Positions 59,610 through 64,000 of a DNA stretch of 64,000 bases are shown here, in pieces; within the stretch, counting starts at the first letter, position 1, and each line of letters begins with the position of its first letter. The notes below the pieces were generated by a model. It saw only the letters and a program-made list of their open reading frames with translations, searched no databases and was not told the origin of the DNA. Position numbers and translations under genes: made by a program. This DNA is from CAZBAF01 sp964490245 (lineage in GTDB: Bacteria; Patescibacteriota; Saccharimonadia; Saccharimonadales; JACDBH01), in assembly GCA_964490245.1 (NCBI GenBank), contig CAZBAF010000002.1, forward strand, positions 62,001-126,000. Reading direction: 5' to 3'.

Positions 59610-59773
59610 GGTTCAAATCCCGCGGTGATTTGGTCACCTCCGGCGACCCCCGAACTTCGTCTTTGCAAACAAGTTTGCAAGAGAAGATTCGTTTCCGAAG
59701 TGCCACTGGCACTTCTCACCCACGACCTCGTCGTCCCGAACGACGCGCGCTTGTCTTGCTGCGCTACACCCCG
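59610..59773 (-). repeat. partial tRNA-Pro(CGG) copy interrupted by a family A element
   Basis: On the minus strand the 5' part of tRNA-Pro is repeated (CGGGGTGTAGCGCAGC, with a changed D-loop) through GGTCGTGGG. Then the core (59719-59633): TGAGAAGTGCCAGTGGCACTT, CGGAAACGAA, TTGCAAACTTGTTTGCAA, GACGAAGTTCGGGGGTCGCC, GGTGAC, and an inverted T-arm. The intact tRNA follows, as at tRNA-Glu and tRNA-Gly. Confidence 0.7.
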
Positions 59774-60000
59774 ATTATCCTGCTAATTATATAAACTCAC
59801 CCTAAAACCGTCCCGGCAGTACCAGCAATGTCGTGCACTGCGGGATAATTTTAGCAGATTACCCCTGTACTATCCATCATTCCGAGTCACGCTTAACCAA
59901 CATACAGAAAACTGCCTCATAATGCTCTTCCGTCACAGGAACCGTTCTTTAACCCCTGTTTTTGCTGAACCTGCCCACTGCAGATAGGCTATAGCTAACA
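59774..60000. other. 227-base stretch without a gene
   Basis: Nothing beyond the promoter region of the small membrane protein at 60001 could be seen. Confidence 0.4.
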
Positions 60001-60189
60001 GTGGCGGATTATGATAAAATAAACGAATACATGAAGTACCTGTCCATCTTTTTTACCATCCTGTTTATTTGGGTAGCAGTCCTGCTGATGGCATTAACAC
60101 GCAGCGAAACTGCCGAGATTTTCCAGCTATATCTGGCGGTCATGGTCAGCACATTGATCCTTTTTATGATCGGCTTCGCCAAGAAGTAA
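60001..60189 (+). CDS. small two-helix membrane protein, 62 aa
   Basis: Two transmembrane helices (about residues 13-32 and 42-60) with a short polar loop (TRSETAEIF). Start is GTG. Its stop is one base before the UbiB-like start, so the two are co-transcribed. It may work with the kinase; no family recognised. Confidence 0.55.
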   Translation: MADYDKINEYMKYLSIFFTILFIWVAVLLMALTRSETAEIFQLYLAVMVSTLILFMIGFAKK

Positions 60190-60190
60190 C

Positions 60191-61750
60191 ATGCCAAAGA
60201 ATATTCACCAGAAAACCATCGCCAGCATCAAGCGCACCCGAACCAAGCGCCTGGCAAGCTTGATAACCAAGTCATACTTTTACTACCGCCGCGGTCATGA
60301 AGAAAAGCTCTACAACCTGATATGTGAAGAATTTATGAGCATGGGGGGTGTGTACGTCAAGTTTTTGCAGGGCGTACTGCTGCGTTCACAGGTAATGCGC
60401 AAATGGCACAATCCGGAAAAACTGCGTATCTTTGAAAACCTTGACCACGAACCGGTTAATATCGGCGCACTGCTGCAGCAGGAACTGCCAAAAGAAAAGC
60501 TCGCACAAATTGCGCTTATTCAGCCCGAGCCGTTTGCAGCCGGCAGCTTCGGGCAGGTTTACTATGCCCAGCTGAGAAACGGCCAGCCCGTCATTATTAA
60601 GGTACTCAGGCCGATGGTCCGCGAACTGCTCAAGCATGATATTAAACTGCTTACCCGCTTCTCGAAAGCCTTTGTTAAGAAGCTGTACCGGAACATGAAC
60701 ATTGACCTGAATGACACCATGAAGGATTTTGCCGATGCCACCCTGCGCGAGACTGACTATAAACATGAAGCCGAGTTCGCTAACGAAATGTACCAGCATT
60801 ACAAAGACCATCCGATTATTCATATTCCGCAGACCTATACCGAGCTCTGCACCGACAATATCATTGTCCAGGACTATGTCGACGGCATCTCTGTCGCCCA
60901 GATTATTCGCCTGCACGGACAGGGCGTTGACCCGCGGCAATATGTTCAAGAAACGCTGGGCTCTGACCTTATTACGCAGCTGCGGGCATTCGGCTACGAG
61001 TCAATTATCGGCATCTTTGAAATGCCGCGCGTACAGGGCGACCCGCACCCGGGCAATATCAGGCTCATGCCCAACAACCGGGTTGGCCTGATTGATTTTG
61101 GCATCAGCGCCCGGCCGCCGGTCGATAAAAGCGGCCTGTTCGGTCTGCTGGAATCATATGACCGCGTCTTTAAAGGTTCACAAACCGCTATCGGCCTGTT
61201 CGAGCATGGCCTGAAGTTCTTTGTCAGCGACCTGTATCGTTCGCTGCGCCGTATCGGCGAATATATCGGGCAGGGGGGAAGCAATGATTACGTGAATGAG
61301 GTAAGTAAGGTAGCGGAAAAAGTGTTTTCTGAAGCAACCGGCACCAATATTGTCCAAGCGGATTTCAAGAGTGACTCCAGCATACTGGTGATCATTAACA
61401 AGCTGGTCAACAAAGGTAACCGGTTCGGACTGGTCATGAAGCTTGAAGCCACCGAGATGCTGCGCGCAATCCAGACTTATTCCTCACTCGTAAGCACGCT
61501 GGGCCTGTACCGTGAAGTCATGCCGCCTACACTTTCACAGGCCGTCGCCTATATCCGTGAACATCACGGCGAGGAAATAGTGGATAATAAAGAGGCGGTG
61601 TCTATGTCTGATGCGCTTGAAACAGTCGCTAATTGGCTTGAGCGTGTTGCAGATCGTGATCCGGCCCTATTCAGGCAGCTGTCCGAAAAAATTCGCAGAC
61701 AGTCGCCCAATGCTGAGCTATTAGTAACAGAGGAGGTCAAGAGTGTATAG
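60191..61750 (+). CDS. UbiB/ABC1-type atypical kinase
   Basis: A 519-aa protein of the AarF/UbiB/ABC1 family. KxGQ region reads YVKFLQ; Ala/Gly-rich loop AAGSFGQVYYAQ; Lys in VIIKVLRP; Glu in RETDYKHEAEFANE; catalytic QGDPHPGNI and DFGISARP (DFG). In other bacteria such proteins support quinone biosynthesis or lipid handling; Saccharibacteria lack a normal respiratory chain, so the role is open. Sandwiched between two tiny membrane-protein genes. Confidence 0.88.
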   Translation: MPKNIHQKTIASIKRTRTKRLASLITKSYFYYRRGHEEKLYNLICEEFMSMGGVYVKFLQGVLLRSQVMRKWHNPEKLRIFENLDHEPVNIGALLQQELPKEKLAQIALIQPEPFAAGSFGQVYYAQLRNGQPVIIKVLRPMVRELLKHDIKLLTRFSKAFVKKLYRNMNIDLNDTMKDFADATLRETDYKHEAEFANEMYQHYKDHPIIHIPQTYTELCTDNIIVQDYVDGISVAQIIRLHGQGVDPRQYVQETLGSDLITQLRAFGYESIIGIFEMPRVQGDPHPGNIRLMPNNRVGLIDFGISARPPVDKSGLFGLLESYDRVFKGSQTAIGLFEHGLKFFVSDLYRSLRRIGEYIGQGGSNDYVNEVSKVAEKVFSEATGTNIVQADFKSDSSILVIINKLVNKGNRFGLVMKLEATEMLRAIQTYSSLVSTLGLYREVMPPTLSQAVAYIREHHGEEIVDNKEAVSMSDALETVANWLERVADRDPALFRQLSEKIRRQSPNAELLVTEEVKSV

Positions 61751-61931
61751 AGAATTTTTACTATTTATCAAGTACCCATATACCGCCGGCGTCATAGGCA
61801 TAATCTGGATTGGCAGCGCCGCCCTGCTTGCCATTGACAGGGATCTGCCCCTGGTAGGTATCGTCAGCATCAACATGATTGCCAGTGTTATTGTGGCCGG
61901 TTTTGGCTTTCGCGGTAAGAAAGAAATATAA
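61743..61931 (+). CDS. small membrane protein, 62 aa, coupled to the UbiB-like gene
   Basis: GTG start with AGGAGG 6 bases upstream, overlapping the UbiB-like stop by eight bases. Two hydrophobic helices (YTAGVIGIIWIGSAALLAI and LVGIVSINMIASVIVAGFGF). The coupling suggests a complex with the kinase. A family B element follows at once. Confidence 0.65.
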   Translation: MYREFLLFIKYPYTAGVIGIIWIGSAALLAIDRDLPLVGIVSINMIASVIVAGFGFRGKKEI

Positions 61932-61935
61932 ACCA

Positions 61936-62012
61936 AGTATGAGAAACCCCAGGCGGGTTTCTCATCGCGCCGGCAAAATGAATATTTTGTCGGGCTGCTC
62001 TTCCTGAAAGCA
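61936..62012 (+). repeat. family B element after the UbiB cluster
   Basis: GTATGAGAAACCCC/GGGTTTCTCAT hairpin, CGCGCCGG, an AAAATGAATATTTT hairpin and CGGGCTGCTCTTCCTG: the same order as in the family B cores at uvrD, tpiA and folD. No duplicated gene end is visible here. A terminator (AAAACCGGAGTAAATCCGG followed by TTTT) follows at 62022-62046. Confidence 0.6.
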
Positions 62013-62046
62013 GATACAAACAAAACCGGAGTAAATCCGGATTTTA

Positions 62047-62307
62047 TTTGTGCTATAAATTAGCGACCCGAACTTAATCAATTATTTGCTGAATATGCTC
62101 AATTGAAATGGCTTTGGCGGCTGCTGGATCTACCTTAATCGGCGCTGCATTGAATTGGCAGGGCCCTTAGTCTCTAGTTCATTTTTAGTCTGTACTTGAG
62201 CGCGCCTTTGCGGAATAACGCTATCAAAAGCAACACCCAGTGAGCTATTAAACGCGTCACGACACCAACATCAGTCATATGCACACTTGCCAGGCAGAAT
62301 CCGGGTG
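62047..62307. other. 261-base stretch without a gene
   Basis: Short ORF fragments only; no repeat, terminator or RNA gene could be supported. Confidence 0.4.
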
Positions 62308-62886
62308 TTATTTTTGAACTATACCGCTAATGCGGAATGATTCGAACGCCAGGCGTACTGCCAGCTTTGCATCATCGAGCGGATGATGCGTGTTATGCGT
62401 ACTTGAATCGATAAGACTTTTCTTAAGCTGCCGCTTGGTGGCCCCTGATATTTGATCGGCAATCAGCAGCAACGACGAGAGCTCCAAAATCGGAAACGGG
62501 TGCTGCCAATACCGGTCATCAAGGTTTGCCTCTTGGCAGTCCAACAAAAAACGATACTCTACCGGATAGCCGTTATTTACCAGCACATAGTCAGCCTTAG
62601 GCTTGGCCTGCAGATACCACGCCCAAAATGCTTCACGCAGCTCCTCATAGTTATCGTGCGTAATTGGCATTTCGGCAATGGCCGGTAATACATTATTTTT
62701 AACCCAGTCATCTGCTTTTTCGGTTAATCTAGCACGGGCGCTAAATTCGTCAAGTACAGTTCCGCCGGCGTCCATCACAATTGCCCCCACTGCGAAGGCT
62801 TTACCATGCAGCCCATTAGTCTCAAGATCAAAACTCAAAATACTCGTCGCACTATTTATGGCAGGCGTTTGCAGATGGTTACTCAT
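62308..62886 (-). CDS. DnaQ-like 3'-5' exonuclease
   Basis: A 192-aa DEDD-family exonuclease. ExoI SILSFDLETNGLHGKAFAVGAI (DxE), a central VLVNNGYPVEYRFLLDC (ExoII-like Asn/Glu rather than the usual Asp), and ExoIII NTHHPLDDAKLAVRLAFE (HxxxxD). MSNHLQTP start overlaps the stop of the CYTH gene (TAATG). May proofread or degrade RNA or DNA; substrate unknown. Confidence 0.8.
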   Translation of the reverse strand: MSNHLQTPAINSATSILSFDLETNGLHGKAFAVGAIVMDAGGTVLDEFSARARLTEKADDWVKNNVLPAIAEMPITHDNYEELREAFWAWYLQAKPKADYVLVNNGYPVEYRFLLDCQEANLDDRYWQHPFPILELSSLLLIADQISGATKRQLKKSLIDSSTHNTHHPLDDAKLAVRLAFESFRISGIVQK

Positions 62887-63479
62887 TACTTCCGTCTTGC
62901 CTCCAACCATTCCGGAACCGGCGTGAACAGAATTTCCGGCCAGCGGTCAATCTCTTCGTCAGTAACATTGTATTCGACACGGTACACAATCTCTACGCTG
63001 CCATGCACAGCCTCGTTTAGCGAAAAACCGAGCTTCTTGGCAGCCTCGCTTAGACTAATTTCTGTCGGTGCTTCCAGCTCAATAAAAGGCTTTACCCACG
63101 GCCATTCGTCCAACTCTATCTGCACATCACCAAGCAACCAGCTTTCTCGTTTTGTTTCTTGGTATGACTGTTGCTCGAGCCCAATTTGCTCAAGCAGCCT
63201 GCACGTGTCTTCAAAGCTATCAACAACTACATCCACCTCTTGCGTTCCATGCAACGTACGGTCGTTTAGCTGTTTATAGGCAAGTGTCACTTTATCGCCC
63301 TCGTCCCACACACGTACCCAGCCCGTCTTCTCTTCCTCGAGCCGTCTGCCGGCAAAATCGTAGTTCTTGCGGCGCATAAGTCGCATCGGCTGCTCCAGCT
63401 CTGCACCCAGTGATTTTAGTTTTTCACGAATCTCGTCGTGGTTAACATTCAAAAATTTAGCCTCAATCTCTGTCTGCAT
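62886..63479 (-). CDS. CYTH domain protein (triphosphatase/class IV cyclase-like)
   Basis: A 197-aa CYTH protein. The N-terminal EIEAKF signature is present (QTEIEAKFLNV), then RRKNYDF, WVRVWDEGDKVTLAYKQ, EVDVVVDSFEDTCRLLEQIGL and the acidic ELDEWPWVKPFIELEAPTE. These tunnel-fold enzymes bind triphosphates; triphosphatase activity is most common. Coupled to the exonuclease gene by a TAATG overlap. Confidence 0.9.
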   Translation of the reverse strand: MQTEIEAKFLNVNHDEIREKLKSLGAELEQPMRLMRRKNYDFAGRRLEEEKTGWVRVWDEGDKVTLAYKQLNDRTLHGTQEVDVVVDSFEDTCRLLEQIGLEQQSYQETKRESWLLGDVQIELDEWPWVKPFIELEAPTEISLSEAAKKLGFSLNEAVHGSVEIVYRVEYNVTDEEIDRWPEILFTPVPEWLEARRK

Positions 63480-63494
63480 TAGCTAGTCAATATT

Positions 63495-63758
63495 CTAGTT
63501 TGACACCAGTCTTCTGAGCAATCTGCTCGACCCAGCCTTGTATACGATCAACCTGGCATCGCGGGCGATAGATTCCTGGTGGTAAATTTCTACCTGCCTA
63601 ACATAGCCATCGACAGCAGACAGCAAATTGTCATAGTTTTGTTTCATGACATCCATCTCATTCCGTAAAGATTTGAACTCCTCGCCGAGATAGTGAAAAA
63701 GTTTCGCCATAGACTCTTCAAACTGGCCGTGTGTTAATGACTCATCTTTTCTATTCAT
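63495..63758 (-). CDS. coiled-coil hypothetical protein, 87 aa
   Basis: Helical throughout (QFEESMAKLFHYLGEEFKSL; EMDVMKQNYDNLLSAVDGYV), probably a coiled-coil dimer. Its start overlaps the stop of the next ORF upstream by four bases. Function unknown. Confidence 0.6.
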   Translation of the reverse strand: MNRKDESLTHGQFEESMAKLFHYLGEEFKSLRNEMDVMKQNYDNLLSAVDGYVRQVEIYHQESIARDARLIVYKAGSSRLLRRLVSN

Positions 63759-63865
63759 TTCAACTTTACTCCAAGCTGTTTAGCTAAGTTCTTAACCTTT
63801 TTCTCCAGCTTATCTAGCTCTGCCTGCTCGTTTCTAAGCTTGGCAAGTTTGCGCTCAAAAACCAT
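63755..63865 (-). CDS. short coiled-coil ORF, 36 aa
   Basis: MVFERKLAKLRNEQAELDKL continuing EKKVKNLAKQLGVKLK: a short basic helix. The frame is open to 63973, but that part overlaps rny, and TATAATAAG just after rny gives a promoter near 63916. An upstream non-ATG start is possible. ATGA-coupled to the following gene. Confidence 0.5.
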   Translation of the reverse strand: MVFERKLAKLRNEQAELDKLEKKVKNLAKQLGVKLK

Positions 63866-63932
63866 GTCCAGGCTGGTTTTTCTGATGTGCTGAACTGTGG
63901 TTTTTTTTAGCGCCCATACTCTTATTATACCC

Positions 63933-64000
63933 CTACTTCGCAAATTCGATGGCGCGGGTTTCGCGGATGACATTGACCTTGATCGTACCAGGATATTGCA
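63933..64000 (-). CDS. rny: RNase Y, 3' end (partial)
   Basis: The last 21 codons of a gene running off the window read YPGTIKVNVIRETRAIEFAK before TAG, the conserved C-terminus of ribonuclease Y, a membrane-tied endonuclease that starts mRNA decay. Only the tail is in the window. Confidence 0.88.
   Translation of the reverse strand, partial: QYPGTIKVNVIRETRAIEFAK

Overview
The window looks like a chromosomal segment of a Candidatus Saccharibacteria (TM7, Patescibacteria/CPR) genome. The gene set is compact, with very short intergenic distances, many ATGA-type overlaps and small proteins. The genetic code appears standard, since UGA works as a stop. Peptidoglycan genes (murA, murB, murD, murI, mraY), lower glycolysis (tpiA, pgk, pyk), sortase-anchored surface proteins and a peptidoglycan-lysing G5/DUF348 protein are present. 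There is a 10-base N gap at 5621-5630, so this is a scaffold, probably from a metagenome or single cell.

Layout. 1-4.9 kb: tatD, metG, a GH37-type trehalase and small proteins. 5-6.3 kb: a GIY-YIG protein, the tmRNA gene and degenerate copies of its 3' end. 6.5-18.4 kb (mostly minus strand): rsmA, a PPC-domain protein, the G5/DUF348 lytic protein, a NUDIX protein, a UvrD/PcrA helicase carrying a 362-aa intein, tpiA, pgk and pyk. 18.5-21 kb: tRNA-Glu and an LPNTG surface protein. 21.2-24.4 kb: three very GC-rich genes bounded by inverted repeats, either transferred DNA or a chimeric join. 24.7-28.6 kb: a sensor histidine kinase, a LuxI-like acyltransferase-fold protein and a single-domain response regulator. 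28.6-31.4 kb: murD, murI, folD. 31.7-32.2 kb: tRNA-Lys and two appended tRNA-3'-end units. 32.4-46 kb: LysM protein, mgtE, folA, folC, UDG, murB, glyA, a helix-turn-helix/MurA fusion, an IMPase-like phosphatase and mraY. 46-50 kb: a sortase, a small coupled membrane peptide and a 1,088-aa LADTG adhesin. 50-54 kb: tRNAs, an SDR, a NUDIX protein and a cohesin-like/dockerin gene pair. 54-64 kb: membrane proteins, a decayed integrative element in tRNA-Pro, a UbiB-like kinase, an exonuclease, a CYTH protein and the 3' end of rny.

The most unusual signal is in what genes alone do not explain. Two families of short structured elements sit at gene ends and are accompanied by a duplicated piece of the gene they touch. 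Family A (about 85-100 nt core) lies inside the T-loop of partial tRNA or tmRNA copies (tmRNA, Glu, Lys, Gly, both Pro loci; one free copy). Its core has a GCCAGTGGC-type hairpin, a CAAGGGAAC-like linker, a TTGCAAAC...GTTTGCAA-type hairpin and a GAAGTTCGGGGCTCGCC-like tail. Family B (about 80-100 nt) has a long hairpin beginning TTATGAGA and ending TCTCATCGCGC. It lies between a duplicated and an intact end of tpiA, folD and uvrD. In every case the functional gene end is preserved. I do not recognise either family.

Other points of interest are the possible quorum-sensing-like module with a 24-bp near-palindrome, the HTH-MurA fusion with a perfect palindrome upstream, the intein with a GIY-YIG-like domain and the cohesin/dockerin pair. 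All functional assignments come from reading motifs; no database search was run.
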